Origin: an uncultured Polaribacter sp.
Lineage (GTDB): Bacteria > Bacteroidota > Bacteroidia > Flavobacteriales > Flavobacteriaceae
DNA length: 7,040 bases
NCBI GenBank assembly: GCA_937936695.1
Contig: CALHCK010000163.1
Span: 1 to 7,040 of the forward strand
Direction: 5' to 3'
Each line of letters begins with the position of its first letter. Within the stretch, counting starts at the first letter, position 1. The notes below the pieces were generated by a model. That model did no database searches, was not told where the DNA came from, and saw only the letters and a program-made list of their open reading frames with translations. Positions 1 to 5,976 of this stretch are shown one piece after another. The translations under genes were made by a program, and so were the position numbers.

Positions 1-245
1 TCATTCCAAATTCTTACACCATTTTCTTGTAAATAAGAAATATTAGTATCGCCTTTTATAAACCACAGTAACTCATATATAATAGATTTTAAATGCAGTT
101 TTTTAGTGGTAACCATAGGAAAACCTTCACTTAAATCAAAACGCATTTGATAACCAAAAACACTTTTTGTACCCGTACCTGTTCTATCTCCTTTTTCGTT
201 TCCGTTTTCTATAACATGCTTTACTAAATCATGATATTGTTTCAT
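1..245 (-). CDS. thyA: Thymidylate synthase, N-terminal part (cut by the left window edge)
   Basis: ThyA methylates dUMP to dTMP with methylenetetrahydrofolate, in the cytosol, as a dimer. Only the first 81 codons and two bases of the next lie in the window. The translation begins MKQYHDLVKHVIENG and aligns without gaps to E. coli ThyA from memory. It keeps the dUMP-phosphate loop DRTGTGT (residues 20-26, with Arg21), Glu58 in the YELLWF segment, GDTNISYL (65-72) and Trp80. The catalytic cysteine (about residue 146) lies outside the window, so integrity of the rest cannot be judged. The ATG (243-245) matches the family start exactly. The gene begins 25 bases after the bifunctional-nuclease gene on the same strand, with no terminator or clear promoter between them, so the two are probably cotranscribed. 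No Shine-Dalgarno site is seen. Family assignment is very secure. Confidence 0.96.
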   Translation of the reverse strand, partial: MKQYHDLVKHVIENGNEKGDRTGTGTKSVFGYQMRFDLSEGFPMVTTKKLHLKSIIYELLWFIKGDTNISYLQENGVRIWN

Positions 246-270
246 GTGTACTACGTTATTAAGTTAAAAA

Positions 271-882
271 TTAAGATCGTTTGCTAATTTCATCTCTAAT
301 TTTAGCCGCTATCTCATAGTTTTCATCATCAACAGCTTTATCTAAACGATTGTTTAATTCTTCTAAAGACAAATCAGAAAAACTAATTTCTTTCTTTTCT
401 GTTAACTCCTCTAATTCTAACGAAACCTCAGAATTACTCGGTGCTTCTTTTATAGAAAGCTCTTCTTCTATCTTTAAAAACACTCCTGCTTTTTCTAAAA
501 TATTTTCATACGTGTAAATTGGTGCCTGAAAACGAATAGCAATAGCAATAGCATCTGAAGTTCTGGTATCTATACTTTCTTCAATACCATCTTTTTCGCA
601 AACTAAACTAGAAAAGAAAACACCATCTACCAGTTTATGAATAATTACCTCTTTTACTGTAATTAAAAAACGATCTGAAAATGTTTTAAACAAATCATGC
701 GTAAGTGGTCTAGGTGGTTTTATTTCTGTTTCTAAAGCAATAGCAATAGATTGTGCCTCAAAAGCACCAATAATTATAGGTAAGGTTCTTGTTCCTTCCA
801 TCTCACTTAAAACTAAAGCATAAGCTCCACTTTGAGTTTGGCTGTAAGAAATACCTTTAATGGTTAGTTGTATTAAACTCAT
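271..882 (-). CDS. Bifunctional nuclease family protein (DUF151/BFN domain with C-terminal UVR motif)
   Basis: This 203-residue soluble protein has two parts. Residues about 1-140 form the BFN (DUF151) domain, recognisable from RTLPIIIGAFEAQSIAIALE (32-51), RPLTHDLF (58-65) and the DTRTSDAIAIAIR block (105-117). A Glu/Ser-rich linker (about 139-169) leads to a UvrB/UvrC-like motif at about 171-202, with the typical pattern LxxxLxxAVxxENYExAAKIRDEI. BFN proteins were named for RNase and DNase activity reported for plant members; the bacterial substrate and role are poorly known, so nuclease activity here is inference from family. The UVR motif is a helical hairpin that mediates protein contacts in UvrB/UvrC and Clp adaptors. 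Start at 882 gives the family-typical MSLIQLTIKGISYSQTQ. It lies downstream of etfA but behind a terminator, and 25 bases upstream of thyA. No good promoter was found, though the perfect palindrome TTTACGTAAA lies 8-17 bases before the start codon. Confidence 0.93.
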   Translation of the reverse strand: MSLIQLTIKGISYSQTQSGAYALVLSEMEGTRTLPIIIGAFEAQSIAIALETEIKPPRPLTHDLFKTFSDRFLITVKEVIIHKLVDGVFFSSLVCEKDGIEESIDTRTSDAIAIAIRFQAPIYTYENILEKAGVFLKIEEELSIKEAPSNSEVSLELEELTEKKEISFSDLSLEELNNRLDKAVDDENYEIAAKIRDEISKRS

Positions 883-1030
883 AAATTTATTTACGTAAAA
901 CTAAAAAGAGTTTTATAAAATATTGAAGTATTTATATTTCTTTTTAAAAGAGCACAATTTAATAAAAATAATGACTTTAAATCCTTATTTCTAAAAAAAA
1001 CTAATTTTATAAATTGTATTCATATTCAAT

Positions 1031-1068
1031 AAAAAAACCTATCCTAAAATAATATTTGGATAGGTTTT
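1031..1068 (-). terminator. Rho-independent terminator after etfA
   Basis: An 11-bp perfect stem (AAAACCTATCC at 1034-1044 pairing with GGATAGGTTTT at 1058-1068) has a 13-base AT-only loop. Read on the minus strand the stem is followed directly by more T (positions 1037-1031 are all A on the plus strand). It lies 29 bases beyond the etfA stop codon. It should end the etfBA transcript before the bifunctional-nuclease gene. Confidence 0.87.
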
Positions 1069-1097
1069 AAAAAATATTTTTTTTATTTCTTAGTTAA

Positions 1098-2054
1098 TTA
1101 AGAAGCTTTAAAAGCTTTTAACTTTTCTATTAATTTAGGAACTACCTCAAAAGCATCACCTACAATTCCGTAATCTGCTGCTTTAAAGAAAGGAGCTTCT
1201 GGGTCTGTATTGATAACCACTTTTACTTTTGAAGCATTAACACCTGCTAAATGCTGAATTGCACCAGAAATACCAATAGCTATGTATAAATTAGATGCTA
1301 CAGGTTTTCCTGTTTGCCCAACATGCTCTCCGTGAGGACGCCACCCTAAATCTGAAACAGGTTTAGAACACGCTGTTGCCGCACCTAAAACATCTGCTAA
1401 CTCTTCTATCATTCCCCAGTTTTCTGGTCCTTTTAAACCTCTACCTGCAGAAACTACAATATCAGCATCGGCAATAGTAACTTTATCTGATATTTTATCA
1501 ATTTTTTCTGACACTACTCCAGATTCTGCAACAGTAACATCTAATGTTTCTGATACTCCTGCAACAGCATTTTCATGAAATCCGTAAGAATTCTTAGCTA
1601 ATCCTATTACTTTTATTTCTGATGTTATTACTGTATTAGAAAACGCTTTGTTAGAAAACGCTTTTCTTTTTACAGTAAAAGGACTTGTAGAACTTGGTAA
1701 AGCCACCGTATTAGACGCATAACCTGCATCTAATTTAGCTGCAACTATAGGAGCAAGATACATACCATCTGTGCTAGAATCTATAACAACAACAGTTGCA
1801 CTTTGTATTTTAGCAGCCTCTATTATTACAGCTGCATATTGTTTAGCATTAAAGGTATTAAGTGCATCATTAGTTACAGAGATTACTTTTTCTGCACCAT
1901 AAGTATATAATTCTGATGCATCCGTTGTATTTATTGTTAGTGCAACAACATTTGTATTTAACTGTTCTGCAACTTTTTTTCCGTAAGAAACTACTTCTAA
2001 AGCAGATTTCTTAAATTTTCCTTCCGACGAATCGGCAAAAACTAAAACAGACAT
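1098..2054 (-). CDS. etfA: Electron transfer flavoprotein subunit alpha
   Basis: EtfA carries the FAD of the soluble EtfAB heterodimer, which takes electrons from acyl-CoA dehydrogenases and related flavoenzymes and normally delivers them to ETF:quinone oxidoreductase. The 318 residues match the family's usual length. The N-terminal ETF alpha/beta domain covers about 1-180 (start MSVLVFADSSEGKFKKSALE). The C-terminal FAD domain covers about 195-318, with GRGLKG (204-209), EHVGQTGKPVA (243-253), LYIAIGISGAIQHLAGV (256-272) and NTDPEAPFFKAADYGIVGD (282-300). One point is odd: the SR pair before the PVxD segment of human ETFA (its flavin-contacting Arg249) reads Ser230-Lys231 here. Residues 132-140 contain KAFSN twice in tandem. 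The gene follows etfB by 134 bases with no hairpin between, so one transcript is likely; it is closed by the terminator at 1031-1068. The start is set by the family N-terminus; only an A-rich leader precedes it. Confidence 0.97.
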   Translation of the reverse strand: MSVLVFADSSEGKFKKSALEVVSYGKKVAEQLNTNVVALTINTTDASELYTYGAEKVISVTNDALNTFNAKQYAAVIIEAAKIQSATVVVIDSSTDGMYLAPIVAAKLDAGYASNTVALPSSTSPFTVKRKAFSNKAFSNTVITSEIKVIGLAKNSYGFHENAVAGVSETLDVTVAESGVVSEKIDKISDKVTIADADIVVSAGRGLKGPENWGMIEELADVLGAATACSKPVSDLGWRPHGEHVGQTGKPVASNLYIAIGISGAIQHLAGVNASKVKVVINTDPEAPFFKAADYGIVGDAFEVVPKLIEKLKAFKAS

Positions 2055-2188
2055 AATTTTTATTTTTTTAGTTTCTAAGTCATCACTTTAATAAAAAATT
2101 AAAACAACTTAAAAACGTTTTATTCTAATGAAATTTTAACAGACAAAACATATATAGCATCTTAATTTTAAAGATACCTTTGTTTATT

Positions 2189-2935
2189 TTAGATAACTTT
2201 TGCTTCGTTATGTAACAAAGAAATTAACTCATCTACATTATCTGCATCTACTAATTTTACCGCTCCTTTTGGTGCTGGTTTTTCAAAACTACCTACGTTT
2301 GTTAGCGTACCTTCAGTTGTAGGTTCTACAACTTCTAATGGTTTTTTACGAGCCATCATAATACCACGCATATTAGGTATACGTAAATCTTTCTCTTCAA
2401 CAATTCCTTTTTGCCCTCCCAAAACAATTGGTAAACTAGAAGATAGTGTTTCATTACCTCCATCAATCTCTCTAATAGCAGTAACTTTATTATCTGCTAC
2501 CTCTACACCAACACAACCATTTACAAAGTTAAAATCGGTTAGAGTAGCTAACATTCCTGGAACCATTTGTCCGTTATAATCTGCAGATTCTTTACCTGCT
2601 AAAACCAAATCATATCCTCCAGATTTTACCACTGCTGCTAATTCTTTAGCTACCTGAATACCGTCTGTAGGGTTTGTATTTATTCTTATAGCATTATCTG
2701 CACCAATTGCTAATGCTTTTCTTAAAGTAGGTTCTGTTTCTGAGCCACCAACATTAATTACTGTTACAGAGGCTCCTTGTTTTTCTTTAAACCACATTGC
2801 TCTAGTCAAGCAAAATTCATCATAAGGATTAATCACAAATTGTACACCGTTTGTATCAAACTTAGTATCATTTTCTGTAAAGTTAATCTTAGAGGTGGTA
2901 TCCGGAACATGACTAATACATACCAATATTTTCAT
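2189..2935 (-). CDS. etfB: Electron transfer flavoprotein subunit beta
   Basis: EtfB is the second subunit of the cytosolic ETF heterodimer; in ordinary ETFs it binds AMP and provides the docking loop for partner dehydrogenases. The 248 residues begin MKILVCISHVPDTTSKI, as expected. Visible family blocks are INPYDEF (35-41), the ALAIGAD segment (74-80), VLAGKESADYNGQMVPGMLA (111-130), the ETF-beta signature region AIREIDGGNETLSSSLPIVL (153-172, agreeing with the published pattern except its last position, where it has Gly), and the docking-loop stretch RIPNMRGIMMARKKPLEV (185-202). It is first in the etfB-etfA pair and is transcribed away from pdhB. An AGAAGGA-like purine run lies about 13 bases before the ATG, further than usual for a Shine-Dalgarno site and probably not decisive. 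Whether this ETF is ordinary or electron-bifurcating cannot be decided by eye, but no bifurcating partner dehydrogenase is visible next to it. Confidence 0.97.
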   Translation of the reverse strand: MKILVCISHVPDTTSKINFTENDTKFDTNGVQFVINPYDEFCLTRAMWFKEKQGASVTVINVGGSETEPTLRKALAIGADNAIRINTNPTDGIQVAKELAAVVKSGGYDLVLAGKESADYNGQMVPGMLATLTDFNFVNGCVGVEVADNKVTAIREIDGGNETLSSSLPIVLGGQKGIVEEKDLRIPNMRGIMMARKKPLEVVEPTTEGTLTNVGSFEKPAPKGAVKLVDADNVDELISLLHNEAKVI

Positions 2936-2968
2936 AAAATTCTATTTTATCCTTCTTATTTAATGTAA

Positions 2969-2976
2969 CGAAATTA
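2969..2976 (-). promoter_or_regulatory. Possible -7 element of the etfBA promoter
   Basis: On the minus strand this octamer reads TAATTTCG, seven of eight positions agreeing with the Bacteroidota -7 consensus TAnnTTTG. It lies about 34 bases before the etfB start codon. No TTG or TTTG -33 element is seen at the usual 17-23 base distance; a run of ten A (T at 2981-2990 on the plus strand) occupies part of that space. It is the best candidate seen, but weak. Confidence 0.3.
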
Positions 2977-3080
2977 CGTCTTTTTTTTTTAAATATTGTA
3001 CGCCTTAGATAGCTTTTTATCTTTATTTGTAAATACCTAAAAATGATTAGTCGTTGTTTATTTTTAATCCTTTCTGTAAC

Positions 3081-3108
3081 AAAAAGCTTTCTATTTGGCT
3101 TTTTTTTT
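3081..3108 (+). terminator. Orphan terminator-like hairpin in the etfB/pdhB intergenic region
   Basis: AAAAAGC (3081-3087) pairs with GCTTTTT (3098-3104), extendable by one U-G wobble, and the T run continues to 3108 (nine T in all from 3100). This has plus-strand terminator shape, but the stem has only two G-C pairs and no plus-strand gene lies upstream. It may end an unannotated short transcript, act in a long pdhB leader, or be chance in AT-rich DNA. Confidence 0.28.
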
Positions 3109-3360
3109 ATTTAATAGCCTCACATTTTTCTTCTCTTTGCTTTTTTTTATTGATATTCAAAAAACTTATCTATCAATTAATAAACACATTAAAAATATTT
3201 AATTTTTAACTACAATAAATAGATTCCTTTTTTAATTTTTTGTCCTTATTTTTTTTAGATAGATGTTATTTATCATTTTTTCCGAAAACGATTGAGTATT
3301 AATTATGCAACAAATACGCTACTTTCTAAAATATGATTCTAAATTTGATAATTAATTCCT

Positions 3361-3368
3361 TATTTTTG
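3361..3368 (+). promoter_or_regulatory. Probable -7 element of the pdhB promoter
   Basis: TATTTTTG matches the Bacteroidota -7 consensus TAnnTTTG exactly and lies 33 bases before the pdhB ATG, giving an inferred leader of roughly 25-30 bases. A TTTG at 3344-3347 could serve as the -33 element, but its 13-base spacing is shorter than the usual 17-23, so the upstream half of the promoter is uncertain. Confidence 0.5.
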
Positions 3369-3401
3369 CGAGAGAAAATTACTAATTAGAATTAATAATA
3401 A

Positions 3402-4382
3402 ATGAAAACAGTTCAGTTCAGAGAAGCAATCTGTGAAGCCATGAGTGAAGAAATGCGCAGAGATGAAAGCATTTACTTAATGGGTGAAGAAGTTGCAGAA
3501 TATAATGGTGCGTATAAAGCATCTAAAGGTATGTTAGATGAGTTTGGAGAAAAACGTGTGATAGATACACCAATTGCCGAACTAGGTTTTGCTGGAGTTG
3601 CAGTAGGTTCTGCTATGAATGGTAATAGACCTATTGTAGAGTACATGACCTTTAACTTCTCTTTAGTAGGAATTGATCAAATTATTAATAATGCTGCTAA
3701 AATTAGACAAATGTCTGGTGGACAATTCAATTGTCCTATTGTTTTTAGAGGACCAACAGCTTCTGCGGGTCAATTAGGGGCAACACACTCTCAGGCTTTT
3801 GAAAACTGGTTTGCTAATACTCCTGGTTTAAAAGTAATTGTACCATCTAACCCATATGATGCTAAAGGGCTATTAAAAGCTGCTATTAGAGATGATGATC
3901 CGGTAATTTTTATGGAATCTGAGCAGATGTATGGTGATAAAATGGAAATTCCAGAAGGAGAATACATTATACCAATTGGTGTTGCAGATATAAAAAGAGA
4001 AGGAACAGATGTTACTGTTGTTTCTTTTGGAAAAATTATAAAAGAAGCTTACAAAGCTGCTGACGAATTAGCCAAAGAAGGTATTTCTATTGAAATTATT
4101 GATTTAAGAACTGTACGTCCAATGGATCATGCAGCAATTATAGAATCTGTTAAAAAAACAAACAGATTAGTAATTTTAGAAGAAGCGTGGCCTTTTGCAA
4201 GTGTTTCTTCAGAAATAACTTATAGAATACAAGACGAAGCGTTTGATCATTTAGACGCTCCTATTAAAAGAATAACAACTGCAGATACACCTGCTCCTTA
4301 TTCTCCAGTACTCTTAGAAAAATGGATACCAAACCATAATGATGTTATTAATGCTGTTAAAGAAGTATTATACATTAAATAA
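3402..4382 (+). CDS. pdhB: Pyruvate dehydrogenase E1 component, subunit beta
   Basis: With E1 alpha this subunit forms the thiamine-diphosphate enzyme that decarboxylates pyruvate and acetylates the lipoyl groups of E2, feeding acetyl-CoA to the TCA cycle and lipid synthesis. The 326 residues match separate E1 beta chains. The N-terminal transketolase-like pyrimidine-binding domain spans about 1-178. It contains DTPIAELGFAGVAVG (55-69), whose Glu60 matches the conserved Glu that activates the cofactor's aminopyrimidine, and GQLGATHSQAFENWF (123-137), whose His129 is a conserved active-site residue. The C-terminal transketolase domain follows: DVTVVSFG (203-210), IEIIDLRTVRPMD (230-242), LVILEEAWPFA (256-266) and the end segment DTPAPYSPVLE-like (295-306). 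A branched-chain keto acid E1 beta is a less likely alternative. No E1 alpha, E2 or E3 gene is adjacent. The start is supported by the family N-terminus and the exact -7 match upstream. A strong hairpin follows. Confidence 0.95.
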   Translation: MKTVQFREAICEAMSEEMRRDESIYLMGEEVAEYNGAYKASKGMLDEFGEKRVIDTPIAELGFAGVAVGSAMNGNRPIVEYMTFNFSLVGIDQIINNAAKIRQMSGGQFNCPIVFRGPTASAGQLGATHSQAFENWFANTPGLKVIVPSNPYDAKGLLKAAIRDDDPVIFMESEQMYGDKMEIPEGEYIIPIGVADIKREGTDVTVVSFGKIIKEAYKAADELAKEGISIEIIDLRTVRPMDHAAIIESVKKTNRLVILEEAWPFASVSSEITYRIQDEAFDHLDAPIKRITTADTPAPYSPVLLEKWIPNHNDVINAVKEVLYIK

Positions 4383-4394
4383 AGAACAAACAAC

Positions 4395-4426
4395 AAAAAC
4401 CTTTTTATACTAATGAAAAGGTTTTT
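4395..4426 (+). terminator. Rho-independent terminator after pdhB
   Basis: A perfect 11-bp stem (AAAAACCTTTT at 4395-4405 with AAAAGGTTTTT at 4416-4426) encloses a 10-base loop, and the 3' arm ends in a five-T run. It starts 13 bases after the pdhB stop codon. Only two G-C pairs are present, so termination may be incomplete. Just 29 bases separate its end from the ppa start codon. Confidence 0.8.
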
Positions 4427-4455
4427 CTTATTTAGATAACTAATAAAAATACCAT

Positions 4456-4986
4456 ATGAGCGAAGAACAAAAAAACATAACATTTGATGTATTAATAGAG
4501 ATACCTAAAGGAAGTAGAAATAAATACGAATATGATTTTCATTTAAATAAAATCAGATTCGATAGAATGTTATTTTCATCTATGATGTATCCTGGAGACT
4601 ATGGTTTTATTCCAGAAACTTTAGCTCTAGACTCTGATCCGTTAGATGTATTAGTTTTAGGTCATCAGCCAACATACCCAATGGTAGTTATGGAAGTTAG
4701 ACCTATTGGTGTGTTTTATATGACGGATGAAAAAGGTCCTGACGAAAAAGTAATTTGTGTACCTGTATCTGATCCTATTTGGAGTAAAAAAATGGATATT
4801 AACGACATTAACCCACACAGACTAAAAGAAATTGAACACTTTTTTAAAGTATATAAAGACTTAGAAAAGAAAAAAGTTGACACTGGTGGATGGGGAGACG
4901 CTAAAGCTGCTGTAGAAATTTACAAAGAATGTGTTAAGCGTTATGATGAAAGTGAACATAAAAAGAAGAGAACTTTTACTATATAA
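4456..4986 (+). CDS. ppa: Inorganic pyrophosphatase, family I (soluble)
   Basis: The cytosolic Mg-dependent enzyme hydrolyses pyrophosphate to two phosphates, pulling biosynthetic reactions such as nucleic acid synthesis and amino acid activation forward. The 176 residues equal the usual bacterial length. The family signature DSDPLDV (59-65) supplies metal-binding Asp59, Asp61 and Asp64. By position against E. coli Ppa (from memory), other active-site residues are also present: Glu15 in IEIPKGS, Lys23, Glu25, Arg37, Tyr49 in GDYGFIP, Asp91, Asp96, Lys98, and Tyr133-Lys134 in FFKVYKDLE. The catalytic set appears complete. It follows pdhB on the same strand after 73 bases that include a terminator. 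No promoter octamer is visible in the short stretch between hairpin and ATG. The gene ends at a shared bidirectional terminator facing fabD. Confidence 0.97.
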   Translation: MSEEQKNITFDVLIEIPKGSRNKYEYDFHLNKIRFDRMLFSSMMYPGDYGFIPETLALDSDPLDVLVLGHQPTYPMVVMEVRPIGVFYMTDEKGPDEKVICVPVSDPIWSKKMDINDINPHRLKEIEHFFKVYKDLEKKKVDTGGWGDAKAAVEIYKECVKRYDESEHKKKRTFTI

Positions 4987-4990
4987 CAAC

Positions 4991-5025
4991 AAAAAACCTG
5001 CTAATTAATTTTAGCAGGTTTTTTT
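4991..5025. terminator. Bidirectional terminator shared by ppa and fabD
   Basis: A 14-bp perfect stem (AAAAAACCTGCTAA at 4991-5004 with TTAGCAGGTTTTTT at 5011-5024) has a 6-base loop. Seven T follow the core on the plus strand (5019-5025) and six on the minus strand (4996-4991). It sits between the convergent stop codons of ppa (4 bases upstream) and fabD (25 bases away), so it should end both transcripts. Confidence 0.92.
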
Positions 5026-5050
5026 ATGATTTTACTTTTACTAATAGATT

Positions 5051-5932
5051 TTATAGTGATGCCCCGCTTGCGGTAACAGACCTATCTATTTTACGCATTA
5101 ACCCTTGTAATACTTTACCAGGTCCTACTTCTATAAACTCATTTCCTCCATCAGCAATCATTGCTTGTACACATTGTGTCCATTTTACTGGTGCTGTAAG
5201 TTGAGCTATTAAGTTTTCTTTTATCTCATTTGGATCTGTAACTGCTTTTGCTACTACATTCTGATATACTGCACATATTGGCGTACTAAACTCGGTTGCC
5301 TCTATAGCAGCAGCAAGTTCTTCTCTTGCAGGTTCCATCATTGGCGAATGAAATGCACCTCCCACAGGTAGTAACAAAGCTCTCTTTGCTCCTTTTTCTT
5401 TTAAAATTTCACAAGCTTTTTCTACAGCTTCAATTTCTCCTGATATCACTAACTGTCCTGGGCAATTGTAATTAGCAGCAACCACTACTCCATCTACTTC
5501 TTTACATGTTTCCTCAACAACATTATCTTCTAATCCTAAAACAGCAGCCATGGTAGAAGATTGTATTTCGCATGCTTTTTGCATTGCTAAAGCTCTTTTA
5601 GAAACTAACGTTAAACCATCTTCAAAATTTAAAACTCCGTTTGCTACTAAAGCAGATAGTTCCCCTAAAGAATGTCCTGCAACCATTTCTGGTTTAAAAG
5701 AATCTCCTAAAACTTTTGCCAAAATTACAGAATGTAAAAAAATTGCAGGTTGTGTAACTTTTGTTTGCTTTAATTGTTCTGCAGTACCCTCAAACATAAT
5801 GTCAGTTATCGAAAAACCTAAAATAGCATTTGCTTTTTCAAAGTATTCTTGAGCTAAGGGATATTTTTCATACAAATCTAACCCCATACCTGTAAATTGT
5901 GCTCCTTGTCCCGGAAAAATATATGCTTTCAT
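5051..5932 (-). CDS. fabD: Malonyl-CoA:ACP transacylase
   Basis: FabD moves the malonyl group from malonyl-CoA to holo-ACP, supplying the elongation unit of type II fatty acid synthesis in the cytosol. The 293 residues are typical, slightly shorter than E. coli's. Visible landmarks are the N-terminal FPGQGAQFTGMG (6-17), the nucleophile elbow GHSLGE (86-91, catalytic Ser88), Arg113 that holds the malonyl carboxylate, NYNCPGQLVISG (154-165), the catalytic His195 in GGAFHSPMM (191-199), Gln244 in AQLTAPVKW (243-251), and EVGPGKVLQGL (268-278). The open frame extends 13 codons upstream to a TTG, but that TTG is the end of a consensus -7 octamer. The ATG at 5932 gives the family-standard MKAYIFPGQGAQ start, so I chose it. 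The gene stands alone: no other fab or acpP gene is adjacent. It is convergent with ppa and divergent from the DUF547 gene. Confidence 0.96.
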   Translation of the reverse strand: MKAYIFPGQGAQFTGMGLDLYEKYPLAQEYFEKANAILGFSITDIMFEGTAEQLKQTKVTQPAIFLHSVILAKVLGDSFKPEMVAGHSLGELSALVANGVLNFEDGLTLVSKRALAMQKACEIQSSTMAAVLGLEDNVVEETCKEVDGVVVAANYNCPGQLVISGEIEAVEKACEILKEKGAKRALLLPVGGAFHSPMMEPAREELAAAIEATEFSTPICAVYQNVVAKAVTDPNEIKENLIAQLTAPVKWTQCVQAMIADGGNEFIEVGPGKVLQGLMRKIDRSVTASGASL

Positions 5933-5968
5933 CTTTTTATATTTTATTACTAATTTTATTGTAAAAGG

Positions 5969-5976
5969 CAAAAATA
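5969..5976 (-). promoter_or_regulatory. Probable -7 element of the fabD promoter
   Basis: Read on the minus strand this is TATTTTTG, an exact match to the Bacteroidota TAnnTTTG consensus and identical to the octamer before pdhB. It lies 36 bases upstream of the fabD ATG, giving an inferred leader of about 30 bases. No clean TTG -33 element is seen; the nearest resemblance is a TTTTCG about 15 bases upstream. Confidence 0.5.

Larger units (their letters stand above)
2936..3401. other. Divergent intergenic region between etfB and pdhB, T-rich on the plus strand
   Basis: This 466-base stretch contains no credible coding sequence on either strand. It holds the presumed promoters of etfBA (near 2969) and pdhB (near 3361). 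It also has a series of uninterrupted plus-strand T tracts of 8-10 bases at 2981-2990, 3100-3108, 3141-3148 and 3249-3256, and an orphan terminator-like hairpin at 3081-3108. The gap is longer than two simple promoters need. I see no recognisable riboswitch, tRNA or operator, but a small RNA or long leader cannot be excluded. Confidence 0.6.

Noticed and set aside
896..903. TAGTTTTA on the minus strand as the bifunctional nuclease -7 element
   Set aside because: It would leave a leader of only a few bases and no -33 element is visible.
1101..1118. Near-palindromic AGCTTTAAAAGCT repeat at the end of etfA
   Set aside because: It is explained by the Lys-Ala-Phe-Lys-Ala-Ser codons at the C-terminus; the true terminator lies further downstream.
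2169..2176. TATCTTTA on the minus strand as a separate etfA promoter
   Set aside because: It matches seven of eight -7 positions but has no -33 element at any usual spacing, and it begins only 13 bases downstream of the etfB stop; cotranscription with etfB is simpler.
2777..2968. 63-codon plus-strand open frame over the start of etfB
   Set aside because: It lies antisense to the conserved etfB coding sequence, has no family resemblance and no start context.
4298..4483. 61-codon minus-strand open frame spanning the pdhB end, terminator and ppa start
   Set aside because: It crosses a strong terminator and two well-supported coding ends on the other strand; its residues follow the AT-rich composition.
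5550..5852. 100-codon plus-strand open frame
   Set aside because: It is antisense to the catalytic part of fabD, has no recognisable domain and no promoter.
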